Assembly: GCF_003369445.1 (NCBI RefSeq)
Contig: NZ_QRCU01000032.1
Coordinates: forward strand, 1 to 64,000
Direction: 5' to 3'
DNA length: 64,000 nt
DNA from: Arthrobacter silvisoli
Lineage (GTDB): Bacteria; Actinomycetota; Actinomycetes; Actinomycetales; Micrococcaceae
Shown here: positions 31,834 through 40,485 of the stretch, piece by piece
How the letters are laid out: every line of letters starts with the position of its first letter
How positions within the stretch are numbered: the first letter of the stretch is position 1
Program-made: the position numbers and the translations under genes
The notes under the pieces: generated by a model
Database searches by the model: none
What the model saw: the letters and a program-made list of their open reading frames with translations, nothing else
Told to the model about the DNA's origin: nothing

Positions 31834-33167
31834 GGCTTCCCCTTGTCGCCGTTCCAGTTCAATTCCGCATGGACCTGCCAGCCGCCGGCCGGCCCGGGAC
31901 CGGCGTCCACGGTGCCGGCGTAGATCCTCGCCCGCTCCCGCATGCCATTGATGCCCTGGCCGGTCCCGATTCCGGGGACACGGGCTCCGGCACCGCCCGC
32001 TCCGGCGCCGTCGTCGCGGGCGCCGCGGCCGTCGTCGAGCACGTCAATGGCCACCTTGTCCCCATCGCGCTGCACGCGGACCTCCACCAGCCCCAGCGAG
32101 CGGCCGTAGCGCAGCACGTTGGTCAGGGACTCCTGCACGATCCGGAACACCGTGAGCCGGAAGGCGGGATCGTCCGGCAGCGCCGGGCCGGTGTGCGAAA
32201 AGTGCAGCGGCAGCCCCGCCGTGCGGAAGCCCTCCAGCAGGGTGGCGAGGTCCCCCGAATCCGCGGGGGCGAGCGGCGCGGGGCGGCCCGAATCGTCCCG
32301 CAGCACCCCGAGCACCCGGCGCATGTCCGCGAGCGCGGTGCGCCCGGTGCGCGACAGTTCACCGAGCACCTCCGCGGCGCGTCCGGGATCCTTCCGGACC
32401 ACGACGGCGGCCCCGTCCGAGAGGCTGACCATCACCGTGAGCGAGTGCGCGACGACGTCGTGCATCTCCCGGGCGATCCGGTTCCGTTCCGTCACGGACC
32501 CCAGCCGGGCAGTGCGGGCGGCCCAGGCGCGGATCTCGGACTCGTGCTCGCGGCGCTGCCGCACCGAGATGCCGATCCCGGTGGCGATGAGGTTGGACAG
32601 CAGGATGCTGATGGCCGCGGTGATGTTGCTGATGAGGTGGTAGTTCTCGGGGACCTGGTCCCCCGGCCCACCCGGACCGCCGGGGCTGGTCCACATGAAC
32701 AGGTAGAGCAGCGTGAGCGGCAGGCTCGCCGCGGCGAACACCATGAGGGCAGAACGCCGCGGCCGCACCACGGCCACCGCGTACAAGGCGAACCAGAGTC
32801 CCGCGGACACATTGGTGCCCCATGGGTGCAGAAGGGTCACCCCGAGTTCCATTAGCGCGACGGCGGCCGTCACTGCCAGCGGGAAAACCCGGCGCAGGAA
32901 GAGCGCCGCGGCAGTGGCCAGGAGCAGCAGCCCGGCCGGCCATTTGCCGTCCGCGATGCTGCTGATCAAGGTTGACAGCGCGAGCAGCAGGTAGCAGAGC
33001 ACCACCACCGCGTCCATGGTGCGCGGGTGTTCGTAGAAGAACCGGCGCAGCCTGCCGCGGCGCCGGGCCGTGATTTCGGCGAAGGACGCGTCAGCCGCCG
33101 GGGCTGCGGGCAGGGGTCCGTCCTGTGCCGGCGGAACCGCGTCCCTTGCCGGCGCTTCGTCACTCAT
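31830..33167 (-). CDS. sensor histidine kinase (HisKA_3 type)
   Basis: A 445-residue membrane kinase of the NarX/DesK class. Five or six transmembrane segments (about 50-200) form the sensor, followed by the dimerization site [17 protein letters not shown] with phospho-acceptor His236. The ATPase domain shows [15 protein letters not shown] (N box) and [14 protein letters not shown]...GINGMRERA (G boxes). It is paired with the NarL-type regulator next to it. The polytopic sensor and the adjacent ABC exporter suggest that it detects a membrane stress or drug, by analogy with BceS/DesK-type systems. Confidence 0.95.
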   Translation of the reverse strand: MSDEAPARDAVPPAQDGPLPAAPAADASFAEITARRRGRLRRFFYEHPRTMDAVVVLCYLLLALSTLISSIADGKWPAGLLLLATAAALFLRRVFPLAVTAAVALMELGVTLLHPWGTNVSAGLWFALYAVAVVRPRRSALMVFAAASLPLTLLYLFMWTSPGGPGGPGDQVPENYHLISNITAAISILLSNLIATGIGISVRQRREHESEIRAWAARTARLGSVTERNRIAREMHDVVAHSLTVMVSLSDGAAVVVRKDPGRAAEVLGELSRTGRTALADMRRVLGVLRDDSGRPAPLAPADSGDLATLLEGFRTAGLPLHFSHTGPALPDDPAFRLTVFRIVQESLTNVLRYGRSLGLVEVRVQRDGDKVAIDVLDDGRGARDDGAGAGGAGARVPGIGTGQGINGMRERARIYAGTVDAGPGPAGGWQVHAELNWNGDKGKP

Positions 33168-33237
33168 GGATCGAGCCTAGACCGGTGCTGTCCGAGGTTG
33201 TGATGCTCCCGGCCTTCATGCCGAGTTCGCGGGAGGA

Positions 33238-33273
33238 CTGCGGGGTCGCCGGAACGTTCCAGCGACCCCGCAG
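33238..33273. terminator. hairpin after ABC exporter genes
   Basis: CTGCGGGGTCGC (33238-33249) pairs perfectly with GCGACCCCGCAG (33262-33273). The loop itself contains a GGAACGTTCC palindrome, and CGCGGGAG/CTCCCGCG arms surround the whole. It separates the permease gene from the histidine kinase and probably reduces read-through between the two units. Confidence 0.65.
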
Positions 33274-33317
33274 CTCTCCCGCGACCCCGAAGGGCGACGG
33301 AGCGGTTACGGTGCGGA

Positions 33318-34211
33318 TCAGACGTCGCGCTTCTTGAGGGCAAACAATGCCGGAAACATGAAGAGGATGACGTAGCCAAGGAAAATCAGGCCGCCCTGCC
33401 ACGGGTCCAGGATGCCGTCCGCGTGGCCGATCGAGAGGAAGCGGCCACCGGCTTCACTGGGCAGGTACTGCGGAACGTACTTCCAGAAGTCGCCCGGCAC
33501 AAAGGCCAGGAAACTCCCGGCGAACGGCAGGACGAACATGATGGCCACCAGGATGGTGATGCCGCCCGCCGAGTTCTTGAGCAGGGTGCCCAGGGACAGG
33601 CCGATCAGGGCGACACCGGAAACGTAGAGCCCGCCGGTCAGCAAGCTGTAAAGGACGCCGTCCGTGCCCCAGTCCAGGTCCAGGCCCATTCCGGTGAACA
33701 TCGGCGCGGCCAGCAGGAAGCTGAGCGCACCGCCGGCGATGGAAAGGACGTAGGAAACGACCACCAGCACCACGGCCTTGGCGACGAAGGTGGACAGACG
33801 GTCCGGGGCGGCGTTGAAAGTGGAACGGATCATGCCCGTGGCGAACTCCGAGGCAATGAAAAGCACCGCCAGGGAGCCGAGGACCAGGATGCCGATGTTC
33901 AGGCCGGCGTTGGGCAGGTTGTAGAGCTCGAAGCCCTGGCCGGGCGGGATGGATTCCGCGGCCTGCTGCGGGGTCATTTTCTGCCCGCCGGGCCCTTCGG
34001 TGCTCGTCATCTGGTTGATGATGCTCCACCGGGCGAGGGCTGCGAGCATGGCGACGCCGACGATCGCCACGAAGGTGCCCAGCACCAGGATCTTGGTGCT
34101 GAGGAGAGTCCGGAACTTGATGAATTCCGAGTCGAGGACCCGGAAGAAGTTCACTCCGTGGGCGCCGGACGTCGAAGGGACGGGCGTGCGGGAGGCAATG
34201 GCGGTGCTCAT
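33318..34211 (-). CDS. ABC-2 type exporter permease
   Basis: A 297-residue permease with six transmembrane helices. The N-terminus (FFRVLDSEFIKFRTLLSTKILVLGTFV) and the large extracytoplasmic loop (STEGPGGQKMTPQQAAESIPPG...) after helix one fit the ABC-2 family used for export of antibiotics or peptides. It is the partner of the ATPase whose stop overlaps its start by four bases (ATGA), and works as a homodimer or with itself. Confidence 0.9.
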   Translation of the reverse strand: MSTAIASRTPVPSTSGAHGVNFFRVLDSEFIKFRTLLSTKILVLGTFVAIVGVAMLAALARWSIINQMTSTEGPGGQKMTPQQAAESIPPGQGFELYNLPNAGLNIGILVLGSLAVLFIASEFATGMIRSTFNAAPDRLSTFVAKAVVLVVVSYVLSIAGGALSFLLAAPMFTGMGLDLDWGTDGVLYSLLTGGLYVSGVALIGLSLGTLLKNSAGGITILVAIMFVLPFAGSFLAFVPGDFWKYVPQYLPSEAGGRFLSIGHADGILDPWQGGLIFLGYVILFMFPALFALKKRDV

Positions 34212-35227
34212 CGCTGGGATCCTTCCATGGCGGCGGCTTCGGCGTCGGACATCCTGCGGGTCCCGGGGGCACCGCTTCCGGGGGCCCCGTTCACGGGACC
34301 CGGCGCCTGGCCGGTGTGCGACTCGAGGTGCGAGTGGTACTCCACCTCGTCCCGGGTCAGCTGGAAGTACGCCTCCTCAAGGGACGAAGTGAGCGGTGTC
34401 AGTTCATAGACGAGTACGCGGTTTTCGAGCGCCAGTTCGGCGATCCTGCGCGGGTCGATGCCCGAGACCTCGAGGGTTTCCGGCTCGTTCTGGTCCACGC
34501 GGACCCCTTCGCCGGCCAGCAGCACGCCCAGGCGTGAGGTGTCCGGGGTCCTGACGAGGGTGCGCTTGCGGGTCTGGCTTTCGATCAGTGCGTCCACTGT
34601 GGTGTCGGCAATGATCCGGCCGCGGCCGATGACGATCAGCTGATCAGCTGTCTGCGCCATCTCGGACATCAGGTGGCTGGAGATGAAGACCGTCTTGCCT
34701 TCGCGGGCAAGGTACCGGGCGAGGTTGCGGACCCACAGCACGCCTTCGGGGTCCAGGCCGTTGACCGGCTCGTCGAGGATCAGGGTCTGGGGATCGCCGA
34801 GGAGCGCGTTGGCGATGCCCAGGCGCTGGCCCATGCCGAGGGAGAAACCGCCGGCCTTCTTCCGGGCGACAGCACTGAGGCCGGTCATGTCGATGACTTC
34901 ATCGATCCGCTTCTTCGGGATGCCGTGGGTGGCGGCCATGGCCCGGAGGTGGTTGTAGGCGCTGCGGCTGGTGTGCACCGCCTTGGCGTCGAGCAGGGCG
35001 CCCACCTGGTGCAGCGGTGCCTTGTGCTTGGCATACGGCAGTCCATTCACGGTGACGCTGCCGGCGGTAGGCCGGTCCAGGCCCATGATCATGCGCATGG
35101 TGGTGGATTTGCCGGCGCCGTTGGGGCCCAGGAAGCCCGTGACCTTTCCGGGCTGGACGGTGAAGCTGACGCCGTCGACGGCGGTCTTCTCGCCGTAGAC
35201 CTTTCGCAGCCCTTGTGCCTCAATCAT
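34208..35227 (-). CDS. ABC exporter ATP-binding protein
   Basis: A 339-residue ATPase of the CcmA/DrrA-type family. Walker A GPNGAGKST is at 34-42, the signature FSLGMGQRLGIA near 128-139, and Walker B TLILDEPVNGLDP near 150-162, followed by ISSHLMSEM (switch His). The C-terminal extension of about 120 residues matches the DrrA-like exporter group. Expression may be controlled by a palindrome 50-70 bases upstream of the start and by the two-component system further downstream. Confidence 0.95.
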   Translation of the reverse strand: MIEAQGLRKVYGEKTAVDGVSFTVQPGKVTGFLGPNGAGKSTTMRMIMGLDRPTAGSVTVNGLPYAKHKAPLHQVGALLDAKAVHTSRSAYNHLRAMAATHGIPKKRIDEVIDMTGLSAVARKKAGGFSLGMGQRLGIANALLGDPQTLILDEPVNGLDPEGVLWVRNLARYLAREGKTVFISSHLMSEMAQTADQLIVIGRGRIIADTTVDALIESQTRKRTLVRTPDTSRLGVLLAGEGVRVDQNEPETLEVSGIDPRRIAELALENRVLVYELTPLTSSLEEAYFQLTRDEVEYHSHLESHTGQAPGPVNGAPGSGAPGTRRMSDAEAAAMEGSQR

Positions 35228-35276
35228 GGAGTGCCCCGATCATGGAAGTGTCCCTTCCCTTTCGCTGAAGCTGAGT

Positions 35277-35297
35277 GTTGTTGACGGTATTAACAAC
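35277..35297. promoter_or_regulatory. palindrome upstream of ABC exporter operon
   Basis: GTTGTTGACGGTATTAACAAC is a 21-base imperfect palindrome with GTTGTT and AACAAC arms (7 of 8 bases paired including the flanks). It lies about 50 bases upstream of the ABC ATPase start and looks like a TetR/PadR-type or response-regulator operator. Confidence 0.45.
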
Positions 35298-35340
35298 GCT
35301 AGCCACGAAGGCCCCGGGTTTCGCCTGTCCCAGGGATGAT

Positions 35341-36981
35341 TCAGGGTCGGATCAGGGTAGTCCTCATGGATGACCCCGCTGTCCCCGCAGCAGGCGAGTA
35401 CACCCGGAGGTGGCCCGGCCCGACGCTGAACTCGGCACTGCGCACACCAGGGAGGGGTTCGCCGTCGACCGCCAGCACCAGCGGCGCGTCCAGCGCCTGG
35501 ACGCTGATCCGGGAGGCCTCGCGCAAATGCGTCACCTTGGAACTGCCGGCGGTTCCGGTAAGCACGCCCCACAGCAGCCGGAGCCGGGCAAAAGGTTCGT
35601 CCGCGGTGACCATGCGGATGTCCAGGACGCCGTCGTCCATCACGGGGCGGGCCAGCGGCGCGAGGTCCCGCGGGTAATACCGGCCGCGGCCGAGGTAGAG
35701 GATCCAGATCCGGTGCCGGACACCGTCGATCAGCAAGGTGGTGGGCGAGGCCGCACCGAAGGTACGCAGCCCCGCGATCAGGCCGGCCAGCGGCTTGCCG
35801 AGGGCGCCTTGGAGCCGTTCGCGGCGGCGCACCAGGTTCGGATAGACGCCGATGCTGGCGGTGTTCAGCATGGCGAACTCGCGGACCTCGTCCGTACCGT
35901 CCTGGCCGCGGCCGGCCGTCACCAGCCCCAGGTCTGCCCGGATCCCGCTCCCTGCCGCCGCGGCCGCCACGGCGTCCTCGAGAGTGGCGATACCGGCGTC
36001 ACGTGCGAAGTGGTTGAGCGTCCCGCCGGGCAGCACCAGCAACGGCAGTCCGTGTTCGACGGCGGCGGCTGCCGCCGTGCCGACCGTCCCGTCGCCACCC
36101 CACACGCCCAAGGCCTTGGTCCCCGGCAAGGCAGCGGCTTCCTCGATGACGGCGGTGACATCATCGTCGTCGCCGGCCTCCCGGATGTGTGCATTTGGGA
36201 ACGTTTCCCGCAGGACTTCGCCGGTCTCGGGCGAGTAGGAGCCGCCCTTGGCGTTGACCACGATCGCCAGCCCGGCGCCGTCGGCGATCCGCGGGAGGGC
36301 TTCGTCGCTGCGGCGCTGTTCCGGCTGCTCGGCACGTGCCGGCCACCACCGCCGGGTGAGCAGCGCTGCGCCGGCGCCGATCGCGGAACCGAACACGACG
36401 TCGGAGGGCCAGTGCGCGCCCGTGTGGACGCGGGAATAGGCGACGCCGGCGGCCACCGGGGCAAGCAGCGCGCCGGCCGCCGGATGGACGAAGGAAACTC
36501 CCAGGGTAAAGGCCACCGCGGAGGCGGAATGGCCCGAGGGCATCGAGGAGCTGGTGGGCTGCGGGTGGACGAAGCGAAAGACCGGGAGGTGCTCGGGCAG
36601 AGGCCGGGTGCGCGGGAGGAGCGCCTTGAAACCTAGGTTGGTGACGGCGGATGCCACACCGAGGGCAAGCAGGCCGTGCACGGCGGCCCGGCGGGGCTTC
36701 CCAGGAACGGTGGCGAGGGCTCCGGCGACGGCGAACCACAGCTTGCCCTTGGTGGCAGAGGCGGAGAGCTTGCGGAAGAAGGCGTCGTGGTTCCCGTGCG
36801 GCCAGCGGGAAATCCTGCGGAGCACGGCGCGGTCGAAATCGGCGATCCGGCCCGGGCCCCGGCGGATCCTGTGTAGCTTGGGCACGGGGCGCAACCCGGC
36901 GCTGTGGCGGCGCAGCCGGTGCGAAGGGCGCAACCGGTGCGAAGGGCACAACGAAAGTACAGGGCGCAGCAGAGTCCGCAT
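35341..36981 (-). CDS. bifunctional PAP2 phosphatase / diacylglycerol kinase
   Basis: A 546-residue fusion. The N-terminal PAP2 domain has RP in LLPRTRPL, PSGH at 148-151, SR at 183-184, His190 and Asp194: the full phosphatidic acid phosphatase motif. The C-terminal DAGK_cat domain begins with AIVVNAKGG (about 239-247) and has GVWGGDGTVGTAAAA with GGDGT at 295-299, then LPGGTLNHFARD. Together they could turn over phosphatidic acid and diacylglycerol or undecaprenol lipids. An 18-base duplication near the 5' end (PSHRLR repeated) lies before the first helix and may not be needed. The gene is monocistronic. Confidence 0.9.
   Translation of the reverse strand: MRTLLRPVLSLCPSHRLRPSHRLRRHSAGLRPVPKLHRIRRGPGRIADFDRAVLRRISRWPHGNHDAFFRKLSASATKGKLWFAVAGALATVPGKPRRAAVHGLLALGVASAVTNLGFKALLPRTRPLPEHLPVFRFVHPQPTSSSMPSGHSASAVAFTLGVSFVHPAAGALLAPVAAGVAYSRVHTGAHWPSDVVFGSAIGAGAALLTRRWWPARAEQPEQRRSDEALPRIADGAGLAIVVNAKGGSYSPETGEVLRETFPNAHIREAGDDDDVTAVIEEAAALPGTKALGVWGGDGTVGTAAAAAVEHGLPLLVLPGGTLNHFARDAGIATLEDAVAAAAAGSGIRADLGLVTAGRGQDGTDEVREFAMLNTASIGVYPNLVRRRERLQGALGKPLAGLIAGLRTFGAASPTTLLIDGVRHRIWILYLGRGRYYPRDLAPLARPVMDDGVLDIRMVTADEPFARLRLLWGVLTGTAGSSKVTHLREASRISVQALDAPLVLAVDGEPLPGVRSAEFSVGPGHLRVYSPAAGTAGSSMRTTLIRP
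36913..36948. repeat. 18-base tandem repeat in coding sequence
   Basis: Two copies (36913-36930 and 36931-36948) match at 16 of 18 positions and encode the repeat PSHRLR near the N-terminus of the PAP2/diacylglycerol kinase fusion. Confidence 0.75.
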
Positions 36982-37054
36982 GGGGCCACAGTACTCCAGG
37001 GCCTGGGCGGGCGGCCGGCGGACGGGGATGGCGCGGTCAAATGCTTAAACGGGT

Positions 37055-37089
37055 GCCGCCGGCCACATAACGGGGGTGTGGCCGGCGGC
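37055..37089. other. perfect 13-bp hairpin in divergent promoter
   Basis: GCCGCCGGCCACA (37055-37067) pairs perfectly with TGTGGCCGGCGGC (37077-37089) around a 9-base loop. It lies between the PAP2/kinase fusion (- strand) and the small + strand gene, in a place where terminators are not expected. It may be a leader structure or a regulatory palindrome. Confidence 0.5.
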
Positions 37090-37100
37090 TTGTATATCCG

Positions 37101-37391
37101 GTGGAGGAGTGCGGTTTCCACCGGAACTTGTGGACCCGGAGCAAGATCCGGGCGGGCCCAAACGGGCAGCTTCGGGTTGGTGCTGCCCGGAACCTGGAAG
37201 GTGGGCATGATCTCCAGCATGCGCCCAATGCGTCCAAGACCGCGGCGGCGGACGCCGAGCGGCTCGGATACGAAGCAGGCCGCCAGGCCCTCGTGGCCGA
37301 CGCACACCGCAGCGGACTGCTGGACGTCTTCGAACTGGCCTCGCTCACCGGGCTCACCCCGGAGCACATCCGCAAGATGACCCGGGGATAA
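37101..37391 (+). CDS. 96-residue hypothetical protein, possible HTH
   Basis: The C-terminal half reads like a real protein: AAADAERLGYEAGRQALVADAHRSGLLDVFELASLTGLTPEHIRKMTRG, with a possible helix-turn-helix in LASLTGLTPEHIRK. The N-terminal half is less convincing, and GTG 37101 lacks a ribosome site, so the start may be further in. It ends 23 bases before the PAP2 phosphatase gene on the same strand. Function unknown. Confidence 0.45.
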   Translation: MEECGFHRNLWTRSKIRAGPNGQLRVGAARNLEGGHDLQHAPNASKTAAADAERLGYEAGRQALVADAHRSGLLDVFELASLTGLTPEHIRKMTRG

Positions 37392-37414
37392 GGAAGGCCT
37401 CCTAGGATGGGCTG

Positions 37415-38128
37415 ATGGGGAGCCTCCAGCCACGCAGACTCAGCCCGGGCGGAACGCTCGCGGCAGCCACCGTCCTGCTCACTGTTGCCGCGGTCCTTGG
37501 CGGCATGCTCCTCGCCGGTCCGGCCCGGCCGCCCTTCCAAGCCGCCGACACTGCCTGGCACGATGCCATGCTGGGCCTGCGCAATCCGTTCTGGGATCTC
37601 GTGAACCTGGTGCTCAACTGGGCCGGATACACGGGGATGTTCGTGTTCCACGCCCTGCTGGCTGCGGCGCTGATCGTGCGGCGGCGTCCGCGGATGGCCC
37701 TCTTCAGCGTGGTCTCCGGGCTGGTGGTCACTCTCCTGGTACAGCTCATCAAAGTGCTCATCCAGCGGCCGCGGCCGGGCGACGCCGGGGTGTTCACGGA
37801 AACCTATTCATACCCTTCGGGGCATGCTTCCAGCACGGCGGCCTTCGTCGTGGCCGCCGCGCTGCTCATCGGCCGGGCCTGGGCCTGGGTGCTGTCGTCG
37901 ATCGGGACCGTCGCCATGATGCTCAGCCGCACCTACCTGGCGGCCCACTGGCTGACTGATGTGGTGGGCGGGGCAAGCCTGGCCACCGCGGTGGTCCTGT
38001 TGCTCTGGGTCCCCGTCCAGAAAGCATGCCTTGAGGAGAATATAAACGCGCGCAGGCTGCTTACCTGGAAGGCAAGGGTTTCGCGGCGCCGGCGAGAAGC
38101 AGGGCCAGCAGGATCGGAGCCCCGATAG
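37415..38128 (+). CDS. PAP2-family membrane phosphatase
   Basis: A 237-residue protein with six transmembrane helices. The complete PAP2 motif is present: Lys113...RP (118-119), PSGH (134-137), SR (171-172), His178 and Asp182. It probably dephosphorylates phosphatidic acid or undecaprenyl pyrophosphate on the outer face of the membrane. The basic C-terminal tail (ARVSRRRREAG) runs past residue 215. Its 3' end overlaps the convergent MFS gene by 68 bases, tail to tail, an unusually long overlap. Confidence 0.9.
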   Translation: MGSLQPRRLSPGGTLAAATVLLTVAAVLGGMLLAGPARPPFQAADTAWHDAMLGLRNPFWDLVNLVLNWAGYTGMFVFHALLAAALIVRRRPRMALFSVVSGLVVTLLVQLIKVLIQRPRPGDAGVFTETYSYPSGHASSTAAFVVAAALLIGRAWAWVLSSIGTVAMMLSRTYLAAHWLTDVVGGASLATAVVLLLWVPVQKACLEENINARRLLTWKARVSRRRREAGPAGSEPR

Positions 38129-39245
38129 CCAGCAGCGCGAAACGGATGCCTGTGTGGTCACCCAGGTAGCCCAGCAGCGGCGGTCCGGCCAGGAAGGCAA
38201 CGTAGCCGATCGTTGACACCACGGACACCCGCGCAGCCGCGTGTTTGGGATCGTCCGCGGCGGCAGACATGCCCATGGGGAACGCCAAGGCCGCACCGAT
38301 GCCCCACAGGCCCGCACCGATCGCCGCGAGGACGATGTTCCCCGAGAACACGAACAGGGCCAGGCCCAGGGCCGCGGCGCCCATGCTGGCGCGCAGCACC
38401 GCCACCCGACCGAAACTGTCGATCGCACGGCCGCCAAGGAAACGCATCATGGTCATCGCCGCGACGAACAGGGCGAACAGCAGGGCACCGGTGGATTCGC
38501 TGGCCTGCATGCCGTCCACCGCGGCCTTGGCGATCCAATCGTTGCCCGCGCCTTCGGTCAGGGTGGCGCCGAGCACGACGACGCCGATCAGCAGCGTGCG
38601 GCCGTCCCGCCAGGCCGAAGCGCCCTTGCCGGCGGCAGCACCGCCGTCGGACTCCGTGTGAGCGGCAGCGTGCGGGATGAAGTAGCGCGGCGCGGTCAGG
38701 GCCAGCGCGACGGCGACGGCGGCAATGACCAGGAGGTGTTCCGGCAGGCCGACGCCGAGCTGCGAGAGCCCCGCACCGATGAGCGCGCCCAGGAAGGCGC
38801 CGCCGCTGAAGGCCGCGTGGAACTGCGGCATGATGGTCCGGCCAAGGCGGTGTTCGACGTCGGCCCCTTCGATGTTCTGGGCCACGTCCCAGACGCCGAC
38901 GCCGATGCCGAGGAAGAAGAGCGAGATCGCCGTGGGCACTACGGCGGCCGCCATGAGCGAGAAGGCCACGCCGCAACCAGCGGCACCGAGGAGCAGGCCG
39001 GCGAAGCGGACGGCATTCGCCGTACCGATCCGGCTGATCACCCAGCCGCTGGAGGGCAGCGCCACGAGGGAACCGACGGCGATGCAGAGCAGCAGGGTGC
39101 CGATCTGTCCGGAGCCCAGGTGCAGGGTTTCCGCGACTGCAGGGATGCGCGCTGCCCAGCTGGCGAAGACCAGGCCGTTCATGCTGAAGACCAGGAAGGT
39201 GGCCGTGGCGGCGGCCCGGACGTTGGTGCTGGTAGTGAGGGTCAT
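38061..39245 (-). CDS. MFS transporter
   Basis: A 394-residue transporter with 12 predicted helices. NGLVFASWAARIPAVAETL near the start and the loop WDVAQNIEGADVEHRLGRTIMPQFHAAFSGGAFLGALIGAG are typical of the small-MFS group related to YbjJ/FucP. A hydrophilic central loop (HAAAHTESDGGAAAGKGASAWRDGR) separates the halves. It is the last gene of an acetyltransferase-TetR-MFS operon (ATGA overlap with the regulator) and is probably an exporter repressed by that TetR. Confidence 0.88.
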   Translation of the reverse strand: MTLTTSTNVRAAATATFLVFSMNGLVFASWAARIPAVAETLHLGSGQIGTLLLCIAVGSLVALPSSGWVISRIGTANAVRFAGLLLGAAGCGVAFSLMAAAVVPTAISLFFLGIGVGVWDVAQNIEGADVEHRLGRTIMPQFHAAFSGGAFLGALIGAGLSQLGVGLPEHLLVIAAVAVALALTAPRYFIPHAAAHTESDGGAAAGKGASAWRDGRTLLIGVVVLGATLTEGAGNDWIAKAAVDGMQASESTGALLFALFVAAMTMMRFLGGRAIDSFGRVAVLRASMGAAALGLALFVFSGNIVLAAIGAGLWGIGAALAFPMGMSAAADDPKHAAARVSVVSTIGYVAFLAGPPLLGYLGDHTGIRFALLAIGAPILLALLLAGAAKPLPSR

Positions 39246-39889
39246 TCGTGCGGGGCTTCCCTGGTGGTGTGGGGTGCAGTGGTGTCGGGTGTGGTGCGGG
39301 TGGTGATGCGGGCGACCGCCTCGGCGGTGCGGGCCCGGCTGTGCGGGTCCGGGTCGCTCGCCCGTTCGGCCTCGCCGTCCGCTCCGGCAGCGCCGTGCGG
39401 CTCGGTGTCCAAGGCCGCGTGGATGGAGAGGCCTTCGATCAGCGCGTCCAGCATCCGGCAGGTGACCGGGTCGAAATGCAGCCCCAGCGCCCGCCGGCTC
39501 CGCGCCATCCAGTCGCGGGTGATGGCCCGGAATTCCGGCTTCCGTGCCGCCAGCGTGTAGAGCTCATGGGTCAGGACCAGTTCGCGTTGCGAGTCCAGGA
39601 GATCCTCGTGGATCAAGTCCACCACGGCCTGCCGGGCGGCGTCGATCCCTTCGGCCCTGCCAAGGCGCTCGTCGAAACGGTCCGAGATGGAGGTGCCGAA
39701 TCGGGTGAAGGCCTCGGTGAGCAGTTCGTCCATGCCACTGAAGTGGTAGCTCATGGACCCCAGCGGCACCCCGGCGTGGGCGGCGATCTTCCGGTGCGAG
39801 GCACCGGCGACGCCTTCGGCGGCAATCACGTCCAAGGCTGCGTCGATGATCCTGTCCCGGCGGTCCGGGTCGAAACGGCGGGTGGCCAC
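39242..39889 (-). CDS. TetR-family regulator
   Basis: A 215-residue repressor. The HTH is DRRDRIIDAALDVIAAEGVAGASHRKIAAHAGVPLGSMSYHFSGMDELLTEAF, with recognition helix GSMSYHF. The C-terminal region is less conserved and ends in an unusually Thr/Pro/Asp-rich tail (DPDPHSRARTAEAVARITTRTTPDTTAPHTTREAPHE), probably disordered. It lies between an acetyltransferase (2 bases upstream) and the MFS gene it overlaps by four bases. The palindrome before the acetyltransferase start is its likely operator. Confidence 0.9.
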   Translation of the reverse strand: MATRRFDPDRRDRIIDAALDVIAAEGVAGASHRKIAAHAGVPLGSMSYHFSGMDELLTEAFTRFGTSISDRFDERLGRAEGIDAARQAVVDLIHEDLLDSQRELVLTHELYTLAARKPEFRAITRDWMARSRRALGLHFDPVTCRMLDALIEGLSIHAALDTEPHGAAGADGEAERASDPDPHSRARTAEAVARITTRTTPDTTAPHTTREAPHE

Positions 39890-39891
39890 GC

Positions 39892-40470
39892 CTAGATCTC
39901 CCGGATGACGCGGGCGGGGTTGCCGACCGCGACACAGTTCGCGGGCACATCCTTCGTGACCACCGCACCGGCGCCGATGACTGAGTTCTCTCCGATGGTG
40001 ACGCCGGCCAGCACGATCGCGCCGCCGCCCAGCCAGACGTTGTCACCAATGGTGATCGGCTTGGCTGCTTCCAGGCGGTCGCGTCGGGGCTGTGGATCCA
40101 CCGGGTGGGTGGGCGTGAGGAGCTGGACGTTCGGCCCGATCTGGCAGTCTTCGCCGATGGTGATCGGGGCGACGTCCAGGGCGGTGAGGTTGTAGTTCAC
40201 GAAGGTACGGGCACCCACCGAGATGTAAATGCCGTAATCGACATATATCGGCGCCTTGATATGCACTTCCTCGCCCACGCGGCCCAGGAACTCCGACAGG
40301 ATGGCCTGGGAACCCAGCGGATCCTCCGGGTACGCGGCAGCGAACTTCGCCTGCAGGCTCATGGCCCGCTGGGCTTCCTTCTCGCTTTCGGGGTCGTCGG
40401 CGATGTAAAGGTCCCCGGCGAGCATGCGTTCGCGGTTGCTCCGCGGATCTCCAGCGAAGTAGTCGGTCAT
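39892..40470 (-). CDS. sugar O-acetyltransferase (maltose/nodulation type)
   Basis: A 192-residue left-handed beta-helix enzyme with hexapeptide repeats. It matches the maltose O-acetyltransferase/NodL group: RMLAGDLYIADDPES...EAQRAMSLQAKF, then IKAPIYVDYGIYISVGARTFVNYNLTALDVAPITIGEDCQIGPNVQLLTPTHPVD with the catalytic His. The end GAVVTKDVPANCVAVGNPARVI is typical. It transfers acetyl from acetyl-CoA to a sugar, often for detoxification. Start ATG 40470 lies directly after a perfect palindrome and has no ribosome site; an upstream ATG at 40488 would span the palindrome. Confidence 0.9.
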   Translation of the reverse strand: MTDYFAGDPRSNRERMLAGDLYIADDPESEKEAQRAMSLQAKFAAAYPEDPLGSQAILSEFLGRVGEEVHIKAPIYVDYGIYISVGARTFVNYNLTALDVAPITIGEDCQIGPNVQLLTPTHPVDPQPRRDRLEAAKPITIGDNVWLGGGAIVLAGVTIGENSVIGAGAVVTKDVPANCVAVGNPARVIREI

Positions 40471-40471
40471 A

Positions 40472-40485
40472 TGTACGATCGTACA
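40472..40485. promoter_or_regulatory. TetR-type operator
   Basis: TGTACGATCGTACA is a perfect 14-base palindrome one base upstream of the acetyltransferase start. It is the likely autoregulatory site of the TetR in the same operon, placed to block transcription start. Confidence 0.65.
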
